Shown here one piece after another: positions 11,844 through 22,425 of a stretch of DNA of 64,000 bases (positions within the stretch are counted from its first letter, which is position 1; each line of letters opens with the position of its first letter). The notes beneath the pieces were generated by a model. It had not been told where the DNA came from, did no database searches, and saw only the letters and a program-made list of their open reading frames with translations. Source of the DNA: Carya illinoinensis (taxonomy: Eukaryota; Streptophyta; Magnoliopsida; Fagales; Juglandaceae); NCBI RefSeq assembly GCF_018687715.1, contig NC_056766.1, positions 8,855,501-8,919,500 of the forward strand, given 5' to 3'. The translations under genes and the position numbers were made by a program.

Positions 11844-12335
11844 ATGATTGAAATAGTAGTATCATCAAGACCCTTTTTCGGGAGTAGATCTTGATACATA
11901 AAGTGTTCTCACCAGTATTAAATTCTATGATTTGATGAATTAGTTGTACCATCAGAATTCTCCTTTGGGAGCAAACTCTAACATATAAATTATTCCCTAC
12001 AATCTTATATTTATTGATGAACTAGTATTATCATCAAGACCCTCCTTTGGGATTACACCTTGATACACAAAGCGTTCTCACCAATATTAAATTCTATAGA
12101 TGAACTAGCTATACCATCAGAATTCTCCTTTGGGAGTAAATTCTGACATACAAATTGTTCCCTTCAACTTTTCTTTGATGGATGAACTAGTTGTGTCATC
12201 AAGATCCTTCTTTGGGAGTAGATCTTGACACACAAAGTGTTCAATCCAACCTTAATTTGATGGATGAACTAGCGGTGTTATCAAGACCCTGCTTTGGGAG
12301 TAGATCATGATATACAAAATTGTTCACTCTATCAT
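11844..12335. repeat. Six tandem ~83-bp repeats, each containing an inverted repeat
   Basis: A (C)TTTGGGAG-type core recurs near 11876, 11960, 12046, 12130, 12210 and 12293, spaced 80-86 bp. Units alternate between CATCAAGACCCT...CTTGATACAC and CATCAGAATTCT...TCTGACATAC versions. Each repeats GATGAACTAG between cores. Within units the arms are complementary, for example TCAAGATC...GATCTTGA around 12200-12226. It lies between the LINE-like element and the Gypsy LTR and has no coding potential that I can see. Confidence 0.8.
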
Positions 12336-12346
12336 ATCCACCTTAC

Positions 12347-13200
12347 TGATGAGAATGCAAAATGTCATATTTTTCTCCCTTAATGTTTAGTCTTTTATAC
12401 TTATATGGTGCCTAAATGTACTCATTATTGTCATATTTTGATTTAGGATGCAAATGGACTTGTTAAATGCAAAACGAAGCTAATTGGGCAATTTTGGATA
12501 ATTAAGACATCGCTTTGTAATCTGGGCATAACTCTCTAACCTAGCTCTGATTGAGATCATTTCAGATACTATGGAACGCCAAGAAAAAAAAGCTCTACAA
12601 CTTTCATGTTTTAAGTTTTGAGAGATACTGGCTGCATCAAGGTCCAAATCAGGCTTGAAGTTGCTACACCTACACTATTGACATCCTGGAACGTTCCTTA
12701 GCATGCAATTCTAATACGCAGATCCGACAAGGTTTATTTGCGGAAGTTTTCAGATCTGGTGCACAAAAGTTCCTACTAAAAACACCACTTTCCTAGTTAT
12801 ATTAGGATTTTATTTTATTTTATTTTATTTTTAATATTTTCCTTAATTAGTCAGATTTGGATATTGTTATTTTAGGATAATATTTAGAATATTTTTAGGA
12901 GATTTTGTGGGCTTCTAATACGAGGTCATGAACATGTTAAAATGGGGGGAATCATCAGACTAGGGATGCATCTCTCTCCCCTTTTCTCTAACTTCTCCTT
13001 TGAGTTTTCATCATGACCCTGCGTAGTTAAACTTTCGTAATTGGTCGAAAGAAATGGAAGCCTCATAATCAATAAAATTGTGAGATCTAATTTATTTTTA
13101 TTGTTCAATTCATGTTTCAGTATCAGATGTTCTTCTGTGCCTATTTTCATGATTGTCTCGTTTAATTACTAGGAGGTCTATTAGTTTATTATTCTTTGGA
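12347..13200 (+). repeat. 5' LTR of the Gypsy element plus leader (3' limit uncertain)
   Basis: It starts with TGATGAGAATGC, matching the 3' LTR start at 20243. I could not identify a clean LTR end or primer-binding site before gag residues appear near 13230, so the leader is probably partly deleted. It contains a TTTTATTTTATTTTATTT stretch near 12810-12830. Confidence 0.55.
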
Positions 13201-13204
13201 ATCT

Positions 13205-13512
13205 TCTACTAGGTTATAATTTGGGCAAATTACCTTCTCAAATGGTAGTAAATCCAAGAGAAAATGCAAGTGCAATCATTTTGTGAAGTGATAAAGAGAT
13301 TGAGATTCTAGTAAAGGCAGCCCCTGCATCGTCGGAGCCAGAAAAGGAGGAAAAGTCGTTACAGATAGGAATGTTCCCAATGATGATGACGTACCTAAGC
13401 ATAAGTTTCTACCTCTTTCTAATTATAAACCAGTACCTCATTTTCCTAAGGCTTTGGCAGAATCTAGAAAAGATGAGCAAAATAAAGATTTATATGAGAC
13501 TTTTCGTCGATG
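13205..13512 (+). pseudogene. Gypsy gag C-terminal remnant
   Basis: Translation near 13228 reads KLPSQMVVNPRENASAI, a recognisable C-terminal gag stretch of this Gypsy type. It continues through broken frames to residues equivalent to KALAESRKDEQNKDLYETF ending in RRC at about 13512. Stops and frameshifts interrupt it. The reading resumes after the inserted solo LTR at 15091 as RCKLNISLLDNIKQVPRYAEF, so the insertion split the gag-protease junction. Confidence 0.65.
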
Positions 13513-15090
13513 TGATCGGTGCAAAACTACAAATGCACAGTATCGTAGTTTTATAGTAAAGTGATGGAAATAGTATCGTCCTCAGAGATTGATAACTTAC
13601 TTTTGACAAATACTAAAATTATATTAATCTCGATTTTATCTAGAGAAGTCACTAAGATTTTGTAATTGCAATTTAAAATAAAATCAATTCAAAGAAAAAT
13701 ACACAAAGGAAAATAAAAATGATTTTCGAAGATCAAATTAATGGGAACGAAAACTTCTAGGAAATCGATTTCACCTAATTCCTCACTATGCTTTACTCAT
13801 CTAACTAATTAAATTTAATTCTCTCTATTTGTTAGAAAATCTCTAATTCATCCAAAAGCCTCTTTCGATAGTCAATTGGAAATTATTCTTGTTCATCATT
13901 TTACACAAGAGTATGCAAATTAATAAAGCAAGAAAGCAATAAGACCAATAATTTTAATACTACATAGTTTCATACAAGTCTTTCAATCTCTATATTTACC
14001 TATGTCGAAATATTCAAGATCTATCCTATAATTCCCTCTTTCAATAACAAATTACAATATTAAAATTATCTAATTAATGGCCAGTTAATTAGAAGCAATA
14101 TATTCAGAATAAATCAGACAAACAAACAAAAAATTACTTTAAATTAGCATAGAAAATCAAGTATAGTTCGGAACTAGATTACATCGTTTTCCTAAAATAA
14201 AGAAAATTTAGTACATGCTAAAAATTAAATTCAACATAAACGAATTTACTATAATTTTTTTGAGAATAATGAAAGGAAAATGAACACTAAAAAATACTCC
14301 TCGCAGTCGTAGCTCTCAGTCGCCGAAGCGTCTTAACAGTCACAACATGTCTTCCAAACCAGAGGAAATTAAATTAATTGCCGTCTCTATTGATCCACAA
14401 GCCGCATCAAAACAAATCAAATAAAAATCTGCTGCATTCCGTCTTGATTCCACATGCGTGCGTCTCTCCAAGTGAAGCCCTTGCGTCAGGCTACATCCTA
14501 ATCCAGAATGGCCAATTCCGTAAAACTCATCTCCGCTCCTACGTATAGTTCTGCCAGCCAAAATAAATCCAAACTAACTGCTACTTTTGCATCAATTTAC
14601 CAGGTCAAACCATCGTAACTTTTGCCAATTAATGTATTCCCATGCACGTCTTACATGGTAAGTTAAACCAATAGATAGAATGAAGTCCAAACTTCTCACG
14701 TCATCTTCTCTTTTTTAATTTGATAAATACGTTATTTTATTTTATTTTTTATTTATTCACTTTTTCTCATCTGGTAGTTATATGCCAATAGAGTAGATCC
14801 AAATCACTTCTCTTTTTCGACATATCTTTCTTTTAAATTAGGAAATCTTCTTCTATCTTTAGCATCTTCAAAAAATACTGGTGATCAACTCTTATATTCA
14901 AATAAATCTTTATTTAAATTTAAGAGTCCTTAGACGATAGGCTTATAAAATTTGGATCTTCATTTTTTTCAAATTTGAAATAAAATTTAAATAACAACAA
15001 TGAAGCATAAAATTAACAAAAAATAAATAAAATTAAACTAAAGTTTAGAGTTAAGAAGTGATAAAATATACTAAATTATGCAAGTCATCA
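13513..15090. mobile_element. Solo-LTR-like insertion (1,578 bp) inside the Gypsy gag
   Basis: The insert begins TGATCGGTGC and ends AAGTCATCA, so it has TGAT...ATCA ends. It is flanked by CGATG (13508-13512) and AGATG (15091-15095), a 5-bp duplication with one difference. Removing it restores the gag-protease reading (RRC joined to KLNISLLDNIKQ). It is AT-rich with no recognisable protein. Size, ends and duplication length fit a solo LTR of another retrotransposon. Confidence 0.75.
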
Positions 15091-15642
15091 AGATGCAAGC
15101 TAAATATTTCACTTTTAGATAATATTAAACAAGTACCTCGTTATGCTGAATTCCTAAAAGAAACATGTACAATTAAGAGGAAACATAAACTTAAAGGATG
15201 TGAGAAGGTGAGAGTAGGGGAGAGTGTTTCTAGAGTTATTCAAAGAAAACTCCCTGTGAAGTGCAAAAATCCAGGCATGTTTATTATCCCTTGTACGATA
15301 GGAAGCACTAGATTTGAGAAGGCCATGATAGATTTAGGAGCTTTTATCAATGTCATGCCATATTCTATATATGCTTCTTTGAAACTTGGACCTTTGGATA
15401 AAACTTGTGTTATGATTCAATTGGCTGATAGATCTAGTACCTATCATAAGGGTGTAGTTGAGGATGTTTTTGTGCAAATTAATGATTTGGTTTTCCCTAC
15501 TGATTTCTATGTGCTTGATATGGAAAATGGTGATCAAACTGCTCCTATTTTGTTAGCAAGACCATTCTTAAAGACATCCAAGACCAAGATAGATGTTCAT
15601 AGTGGCACACTTACCATGGAATTTGATGGTGAAAGAGAATGA
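15091..15642 (+). pseudogene. Gypsy aspartic protease segment
   Basis: The frame is open from the insert boundary to TGA at 15640-15642, giving about 183 residues. It contains the retropepsin-like segment MIDLGAFINVMPYSIYASL, where DLGA occupies the DTGA-type catalytic position, and later LLARPFLKTSKTKIDVHSG. The enzyme would cleave the Gag-Pol polyprotein. The residue after DLGA is F, where I would expect S in relatives. The frame closes before RT, which lies in another frame about 90 bp on, so an indel lies between the two. The upstream residues from about 15058 belong to the inserted LTR and not to the protein. Confidence 0.75.
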
Positions 15643-15733
15643 GGAGTTAGCCTTGAGTACTAATTTGTAGGAAACTGTTGCAGCGTTGAATGATTTTTTG
15701 AAGTTATAGCAGTCAGGTAATGTTCTTTATATT

Positions 15734-16745
15734 GTGTTACCAATTTCTAACAAGAGGCCTTTACCCTCTGTTTTACAGGCCCTCATTCCTGATTTGAAGC
15801 CTCTCCCTAGTTACCTTAAGTACGTGCTCCTTGGAGATGGAGGAACGTTACTAGTGATCATATCCAGTAAACTTAGTACACCACAAGAAGAAAAGCTTGT
15901 GCAGGTCCTTACGGAGCATAAGACGACTATTGGTTGGACAATTGTGGATATTAAAGGAATTAGCCCATCAACATGCATGCATCGTATCTTAATTGAAGAA
16001 GTAGCAAAACCTTCCCGTCAACCGCAAAGAAGATTGAACCCACCCATGATGGATCTAATGAAGAAGGAGATTCTCAAACTTCTCGAAGTTAGAGTGATTT
16101 TTCCTATTTCGGATAGCAATTGGGTTAGCCTGGTTCAAGTGATTCCTAAAATGATTGGAATAACTGTTGTGAAAAATCAGAATGATGAATTTGTTCCTAC
16201 CCGTGTTCAAAATGGGTGGCAGGTTTGTATAGATTATAGAAAATTAAATATTGTAACCTGCAAGGTCCGCTTCCCTTTACCTTTTATTGATCAAATGCTT
16301 GAAAGGTTAGTTGGTCATTCTTACCATTGTTTCCTTGTTGGTTATTCATATTATTTTCAGATTGCAATTGCTTTGGAGGATTAAGAAAAGATAACTTTTA
16401 CATGCCCATTCAGAACTTTTGCATATCGTCGCATGCGCTTTGGCCTTTGCAACGCCCTAGCGACTTTCCAAATGTGTATGGTTAGCATATTTTTAGATTA
16501 TATTCAGCATATCATAGAAGCCTTTATGGATGATTTCACAGTCTATGGAGACTCCTTTGATAATTGTTTGCATAACCTTACACTTGTTCTTCAAAGATGC
16601 ATAGAAACTAACCTTGTGTTAAATTTTGAAAAATGTCATTTTATGGTTAAACAAGGTATAGCTTTGGGTCATGTTATTTCATCTAGGGGAATTGAGATAG
16701 ATAAAGCCAAAGTTGATATATTCAATCTTTACCTTATCCCACTAG
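15734..16745 (+). pseudogene. Gypsy reverse transcriptase, broken
   Basis: One frame runs from 15734 to about 16740 with a single in-frame TAA at 16382-16384, where relatives have glutamine (ED-Q-EK). Motifs are GISPSTCMHRILIEE, RRLNPPMMDLMKKEI, GWQVCIDYRKLN, then FAYRRMRFGLCNALATFQ and AFMDDF (the x-x-DD box at 16523-16534). At residue 202 counted from 15734 the first catalytic aspartate is replaced: FLVGYSYYFQI instead of the usual FLDGYSGYNQI. The enzyme could not work even if the stop were read through. A frameshift near 16740 leads into the RNase H frame. Confidence 0.85.
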
Positions 16746-16746
16746 T

Positions 16747-17394
16747 GTGCGGGATGTTCGTTCTTTTCTTGGACATGCAAGTTTTTTCCAAAGATTCATC
16801 AATGACTTTTCCAAAATAGCATTACCCCTATGTAAGTTGCTACAAAAGGATGTGGCTTTTGAGCTCGATGAGGAGTGTAAAAAGGTATTTGATAAGCTAA
16901 AGGAACTGTCGACTTCTACCCTAGTTATCCAACCCCCTGACTGGAATGTTCCTTTCAAGATAATGTGCGATGCAAGCGATTATGCAGTAGGTGTTGGTTT
17001 GGGTGATAAAATTGGAAAAGAGTCTCATGCCATTTATTATGCTTCAAGGACTTTGAATGATGCCCAGAGAAATTATTCTACTACTGAAAAAGAACTTTTA
17101 GCTGTTGTTTCTGCTTTAGAAATGTTTCGATCTTATTTGCTTGGTACTAAAATAATTGTTTACTCTGATCATGCAGCTCTTCGTTATTTGATGACGAAGA
17201 AAGAGGTAAAACCAAGCTTAATAAGATGGATACTTCTCTTGAGTGAATTTGATTTGGAGATCAAGGACAAAAGAGGGACAATAAATCATGTCGCAGATCA
17301 TTTGAGTTGTTTAGTTAATGTGGAGGATGAACTTCGTCTACAGAAAACTTTCCCTGACGAGCAATTGTTCTCTGCGAGTGTGACATTACCTTGA
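16747..17394 (+). pseudogene. Gypsy RNase H domain
   Basis: In a new frame it opens with [20 protein letters not shown], the end of the RT connection, and proceeds to RNase H. The latter shows [10 protein letters not shown] (first Asp), TEKELLAVV (Glu) and [11 protein letters not shown] (Asp), then [15 protein letters not shown] and [10 protein letters not shown]. It would degrade the RNA strand of the RNA-DNA hybrid. It ends at an in-frame TGA (17392-17394) where a tryptophan codon is likely ancestral, and the same frame continues into integrase. Confidence 0.83.
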
Positions 17395-18636
17395 TATGCG
17401 AATATTATAAATTATTTGGTTACTAATATGTTACCTCCTGGTTTTTCTAAGGCTAAAAGAGATAAGATCAAGAGTGATGCCAAATACTATGTGTGGGATG
17501 ACCTATACTTATGGAAGCATTGTGCAGATCAAGTGATAAGAAAGTGTGTTCCTGAAAATGATATTATTCTTATTCTCACCTTTTTTCATTCTTATGCTTG
17601 TGGAGGTCACTTTGGAGCTAAGAGGACGACAAGAAAAGTGCTAGAATGTGGTTTCTATTGGCCATCTTTATTCTGAGATTCATATTCTTTTTGTAAGTCA
17701 TGTGATCATTGTCAAAAGACAGGTAATATCTCCCAAAGGAATGAGATGCCACAAACCCCCATACTATTTTGCAAAATTTTTGATGTTTGGGGCATTGATT
17801 TCATGGGGCTGTTCCCGATATCTTTCAATTATGTTTATATTTTGCTTGCTATTGATTATGTCTCGAAATGGGTGGAAGCTAAAGCTACCAGGACTAATGA
17901 TTCTAAAGTTGTTACATATTTTATCAAGTCTAACATATTCTCTGGGTTTGGAATTCCAAGAGCTTTAATAAGTGATCGGGGCACTCAGTTTTGCAATCGA
18001 ACTATGGAGACTTTGCTGAGAAAGTACCATGTGACCCACAAGGTGTCAACTGCCTATCATCCACAAACTAGTGGACAAGCAGAAGTGTCAAATCAAGAGA
18101 TCAAGTCCATCATTGAAAAGACGGTCAATCCAAGTAGAAAAGATTGGAGTTTGCATTTGGATGATGCCTTGTGGGCGTATAGGACTACATATAAGATGCC
18201 CATTGGTACGTCACCTTATTGGTTGGTGTTTGGAAAACCATGCCACCATCTAGTTGAGTTAGAATACAAGGCTTATCGGGCTATCAAGAGTTTCAACACA
18301 AAGACAGACGAGAGTGGAGAATATAGGAAGTTGCAATTACAAGAGTTAGAGGAAATTCGCAATGATGCCTATAAGAGTGTAAGGATTTACAAGGAAAAGA
18401 CGAAAGCTATTCATGACAAGATGATCTCTAGGAAGGAGTTTAAAGTTGGTCAAAAAGTCATTCTATACCATTCACAGCTTCATTTGTTTCCAAGTAAGTT
18501 GAGTTCTCGTTGGATTGGATCTTTTGTTGTTACTAATGTTTTTCCTCATGGTGCAGTTGAAATTCAAAGTTTAACAACTTCCAAAGTATTCAACGTGAAT
18601 GGCCATAGACGTAAGACTTTCTATGAAGGTTTCTAA
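17395..18636 (+). pseudogene. Gypsy integrase with one internal stop
   Basis: The frame continues from RNase H. The N-terminal HHCC zinc finger is visible (HSYACGGHFGAKRTTRKVLE..., then CKSCDHCQ), with an in-frame TGA at 17674-17676 just before the cysteine pair. From 17677 to TAA at 18634-18636 it is open. The core has the D,D,E triad: [19 protein letters not shown] and the glutamate in [12 protein letters not shown]. The C-terminal part ends [17 protein letters not shown], typical of this class. Integrase joins the cDNA to the host chromosome. Only point damage is seen, so decay after insertion was modest compared with neighbouring elements. Confidence 0.87.
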
Positions 18637-18639
18637 GTA

Positions 18640-19252
18640 GAGAATGTGGAAAAATTGGACCTTGAGGATCTGATTTATACTAATTGAAGAAGAAAGCCTT
18701 GAGTCGAGCCAACAACAATAAATAAAGGCGCTGCTTGGGAGGCATCCCAAGAGGAGTTGGTCTTGTTATTCTCACATTTTATTTTGGCATTTTCTTTGCA
18801 TTTCACCTTACATTGGGGACAATGTAAGTTTTAAGTGTGGGGAAGGGGATTTAGGTTGTGTTTTAATTTTGGTTGGGTATGTCATGAGCTAGATTCAATT
18901 AAGCTTGAAAAATTCATAACATGATTGAATAAGTAGTCTTCCAACTTAGAATTAAATAGTCTAATTATTTTCCTTGAGAATGGTAGTAAATAAATTTGGT
19001 AGACAAAAGCCGGTGAGATTTTGAGCCTTTAGACTAACACATCCATATAAGTGTCACTATTTTCTTTCATGTGAGATATTATTCCATGGATGTGTTTCTC
19101 TAGAACTTTCCTCAATTCTCTTTGAGGTCATATTGACACATGCATGTATGACCATGAACATGATTAAGGCCCTCTTCGTTATAAGCTACATAAGCCAAAT
19201 AGCCTACCTTGTAATTAATTTTTCCCTTCATTTAACCCCTTTGAGCTTTATT

Positions 19253-19287
<35 letters not shown>

Positions 19288-20242
19288 CCGTTTATTGTGA
19301 ACCCACGTTACAAGCTTTAAACCTGAAAAACAATGCCTTTACCCAAGCCATAAAGCTAGTGAAGCATTGTTTATCATTATGATATGTATGGGTGTGCAAG
19401 AAATAAATGTGGGAGTGTCTGGATTTGGGGTATGGTTATGACTGGTGAAATGGAACATATTTTCATTCTCAATTCATGAGTTCCATTGTTGATGTAATTT
19501 TGGTGAAAAAAAAAGGAAGAAAGGAAGTGATGGAGGAAATTGCTTTTTATATTACAAATTGTCCATGTTCATAATTCCTCCTAAAATTCCAATAAAGGGG
19601 TTTATTTATACATGATATATACAAGGTGGAAGCTATTGTGAAGGGTCGTTCCCTGCTGCAAACGAAAAGTGTTCCTTTTGAACGATCTCTTTTTCAATGC
19701 AGGAGTTTTACATGGTTTAAATGCTTTAAAGCCAAACTGATGAAGCTTATGAATGGAGTGATTGGTTTTACAAGTCTTATATATTCGAGCTTGAGTTGAT
19801 TCATTTTTACTCCACTAGTTTCGATGGCTTTTGAGCTACACTCCCAAATATTTCCCACCTTGATCCTAAACCCCGTTACAACCCGTGAAAAGTCCTTATG
19901 ACTCGTGTTATGCATGTGATCTCAATGGTGGAGAATGAGAAGATATGCAAGCCTATGGTAGATCATTTCCATTGGAATAAATTTGAGCGAAACACATACC
20001 CTTCAAACACATTAGAGTCGAGTGTTTATTTCCATGAGGGTCTATGTATTTAGTTTACTCCATCTTTGAGTGAAAATGCTTACTAAGTAATTGTAAGTTG
20101 TTTAAGAATGTTTGTTCATGATATGTTATGAGTTTTGAAGAGCTTGGTTGTTCATGGTTGATGGCGTTGCAACCTTGGTGTTCTTGGGAAATTGAATTTA
20201 AGTTTTGCCTGAGGACTAGCAAAAGTTAAGTATGAGGGAATT
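18640..20242 (+). other. Gypsy 3' internal non-coding region
   Basis: About 1.6 kb lies between integrase and the 3' LTR. It holds two adjacent hairpins (see 18734-18827), a purine-rich stretch (GTGTGGGGAAGGGG) near 18835, a run of 33 T at 19255-19287, and the purine tract before the LTR. I see no gene. Elements of this class often carry such a long tail region after pol. Confidence 0.6.
18734..18827 (+). other. Two perfect hairpins after the integrase stop
   Basis: CTTGGGA-GGCA-TCCCAAG at 18734-18751 has a 7-bp stem and a 4-nt loop. TTACATTG-GGGA-CAATGTAA at 18808-18827 has an 8-bp stem and a 4-nt loop. Both are perfect and lie 98-191 bp downstream of the integrase stop. Function unknown; the position in the 3' part of the genomic RNA suggests a role in packaging or RNA stability. 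Confidence 0.7.
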
Positions 20243-20310
20243 TGATGAGAATAAAAAATGTCATATTTTTCTCCCATAATGTTTAGTATTTTATACTTAT
20301 TTGGTGCCTA
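20243..20310 (+). repeat. Truncated 3' LTR of the Gypsy element
   Basis: It starts TGATGAGAATAAAAAATGTC and matches the 5' LTR start for about 68 bp (to TTTGGTGCCTAA). After that the two copies no longer align by eye. So the 3' LTR is cut or replaced, and no flanking duplication can be checked. Confidence 0.7.
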
Positions 20311-20785
20311 ATGGTGAATATTCAAAGTATGAATTGATATATACTTGCATCAATGATCAATTGTAAAATTTCGATGGTGGATTTTGACTTAGATCAAGGT
20401 TTGTTCTTTTGATTGATTTCAATACTTTAATTTGAATTGTTCCATAGTTGCACTTCTTAAAATTTTTTTTTGTTATACTCAAAACCCCCTTCCTTGTTCA
20501 CGTAACATAAAACTTGACTAAAACTTTCCATCGAAATGATCCTTACTTGCACTACTACGTGTATTTTTAGGACTATAGGTTTTATTTTTTGTTGCTTGCA
20601 ACAACATACCATATGGAGTTTAATAATTTTTCACCAAAATTTAAGAAAATCTTGTACCTTCAGGCAACCAAACTTTCCCTAAATCTTGATATAAATCATT
20701 TGGCCAGATTGGATAAAAAAATTATATATAATAACAACTATTTAAATAAGAGCGAAAATAAATATTATATAAATCATACATACAT
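20311..20785. other. Unassigned AT-rich spacer
   Basis: No gene, LTR end or recognisable repeat was found between the truncated Gypsy LTR and the next LINE tail. It could be rearranged LTR sequence. Confidence 0.4.
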
Positions 20786-21357
20786 TTTTTTTTTTTTTGG
20801 TAAATGGACGAAGGTCACCTATCCATGAGTGACCTTGCCCCAATTTTATTAAAAAAACCCCGCTTATGGCAGAGGAATACCTTGGTAACAAGCCCAGGTC
20901 ACCGTTGAGTGTTCAAAGAAACCTCAGGTGCCAAAAAAATCCCAAACTAAAAAACAAAAACCCAACCCAACCAAATCACCCAACAAAAAATCATAGTCTA
21001 ATATAGGGCATGCCAAGTTTGTCTAAATGAATTAATTCCCTAATCCGACCTTGCATGGAAGACACATCACAAAAATCTCAAGTTAAACCTTGGGTTCCTT
21101 GCTTTGCCAATAAATCTGCCACCATATTAGCTTCTATATAAATATGATGTAATCAAACATTAAGCTCATGACCCATGTTTTTCACTTCCTCCCAAAAATC
21201 CCAAAGGAACCGATATTTGCACACCCCCGATGCTAACCAACCCATTATAAGAGCAAAATCTGATTATACCAAAACATCCTTCAATCCCAACTATATGCAT
21301 AACCGAAGTTCATCGAGAATAGGTCTACATCCCTTAATCATACCTGCATTTAACAGT
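20786..21357 (-). mobile_element. 5'-truncated LINE: RNase H end and 3' tail
   Basis: On the minus strand, broken frames read SDFALIMGWLASGVCKYRFLW and then IYIEANMVADLLAKQGT, the end of a plant LINE RNase H (catalytic Asp and the EAN..AD..AK motif). A 3' tail follows that mentions a TAATAAAAT-type end, and an A-run seen as T's near 20786-20797. Everything upstream of RNase H is missing, as is usual for 5'-truncated LINE insertions. Stops are present. Confidence 0.75.
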
Positions 21358-21956
21358 AAGAACATGCATATAAAAGAAAAAAAAAATCATATTTTTTTAT
21401 TTTTTTAAATATAAATAAATAATATTATATTATTTTATAATCTGACCAATTTGAATCTTGACTAGACCGATTCAATGACCTCGGGCTGAAACTGTGTTAA
21501 AAAATGTAGGGGCTAGGTCGGATCAACAATAACCAAGGCCTATGGTGCAGGCCTAATTCTCTATTCCTTTTTTTAGGCTAGGCCATAGAAGTGGCCCGTT
21601 ACTTTTCTCTTATGCTGGGCCAGAGCCCACGACCCAAGGCCCTTAGTCTTTCAAAATAAAACCTCTTAGTTTTTATTTCTTTCTTCTTCGGGTTAGGCGA
21701 CAATAGTGGCCCTTTATCTTTCTCTCGGGCTATGCCAGAGCCCAAGGCCCTCAACTTTAGGAAAAAACCCTAGGTTTTCTTTTATTCCTTAATAGTGCTG
21801 CACCTCACCTCAATTTCTTTTCTTCTTCCCTCAATATTCAATACACAGTCCTGCACCTCATCATCCTTAATACTAGCATGGCATCTCAACAATGGTCCTT
21901 GCCGGTAAGGAGAAGATGACATCTCATCCCCAGCCTCCTCCCGCCGTCAAGGTCCA

Positions 21957-21993
<37 letters not shown>

Positions 21994-22420
21994 GTTTTAC
22001 AAAAAATCTCAGAGAGGAGATTCGGGCCATCAATCGAAGAGGATCTCCACAGCAGTAGTGGTGGCGTTCTTCCATCCTAGAATACCCTTGAGGGCAATCC
22101 AACCACCTCCCCGCCACCCACTGCTAACCTATATGGTAGCCTCAACTCTCTCTTAAAAGGAAAAAAGTAAAACCCAAGCAACAATTCCATCTATATCAAT
22201 TCAAAATTTTACACACGTAGAACTAAAACTACAATTTTATGTATATGTGTGACATTCACGTAGCATTTTATGCATATCATATCAAGATGAGCAATTTATG
22301 TTTTTTATGCATAATATCAATACGAAACAGTCTATTTTTTTGTCTTCTAGACCGAAAAGAAATATCAAATTGAGGAACTGGCATGTACAATATTTTATCG
22401 AGATCATAAAAATCTATAAA
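21358..22420. other. Unassigned region with homopolymers
   Basis: It contains an AT-rich start, a GGGCC/GGCC-rich stretch near 21480-21750 (repeated GGCTAGGCCA- and AGAGCCCA-like words) that might be an eroded hAT-type terminus, and a run of 32 T at 21961-21992. The open frame through the T-run (21892-22080) is not credible. No gene is supported. Confidence 0.35.
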
Positions 22421-22425
22421 CTAAT

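Larger units (their letters stand above)
12347..20310 (+). mobile_element. Ty3/Gypsy retrotransposon, degraded, with nested insert and truncated 3' LTR
   Basis: The same LTR start (TGATGAGAAT, then AAATGTCATATTTTTCTCCC) occurs at 12347 and 20243. Between them lie, in order, gag debris, aspartic protease, reverse transcriptase, RNase H and integrase, which is the Ty3/Gypsy order. A purine-rich stretch (TATGAGGGAA) precedes the 3' LTR. Three in-frame stops, several frameshifts, a solo-LTR-like insert at 13513-15090 and a 3' LTR cut to about 68 bp show it is inactive. The RT and protease wording resembles non-chromovirus plant Gypsy (Athila/Tat side); that placement is by memory. Confidence 0.9.

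Noticed and set aside
21480..21750. GGGCC-rich stretch as a second hAT terminus paired with 60672-60810
   Set aside because: The words differ (GGCC/GGGCTA versus GGTCCGG) and no inverted relationship or duplication could be found.
21892..22080. Open frame with a poly-Phe run
   Set aside because: The Phe run is translation of 32 consecutive T; not a credible protein.
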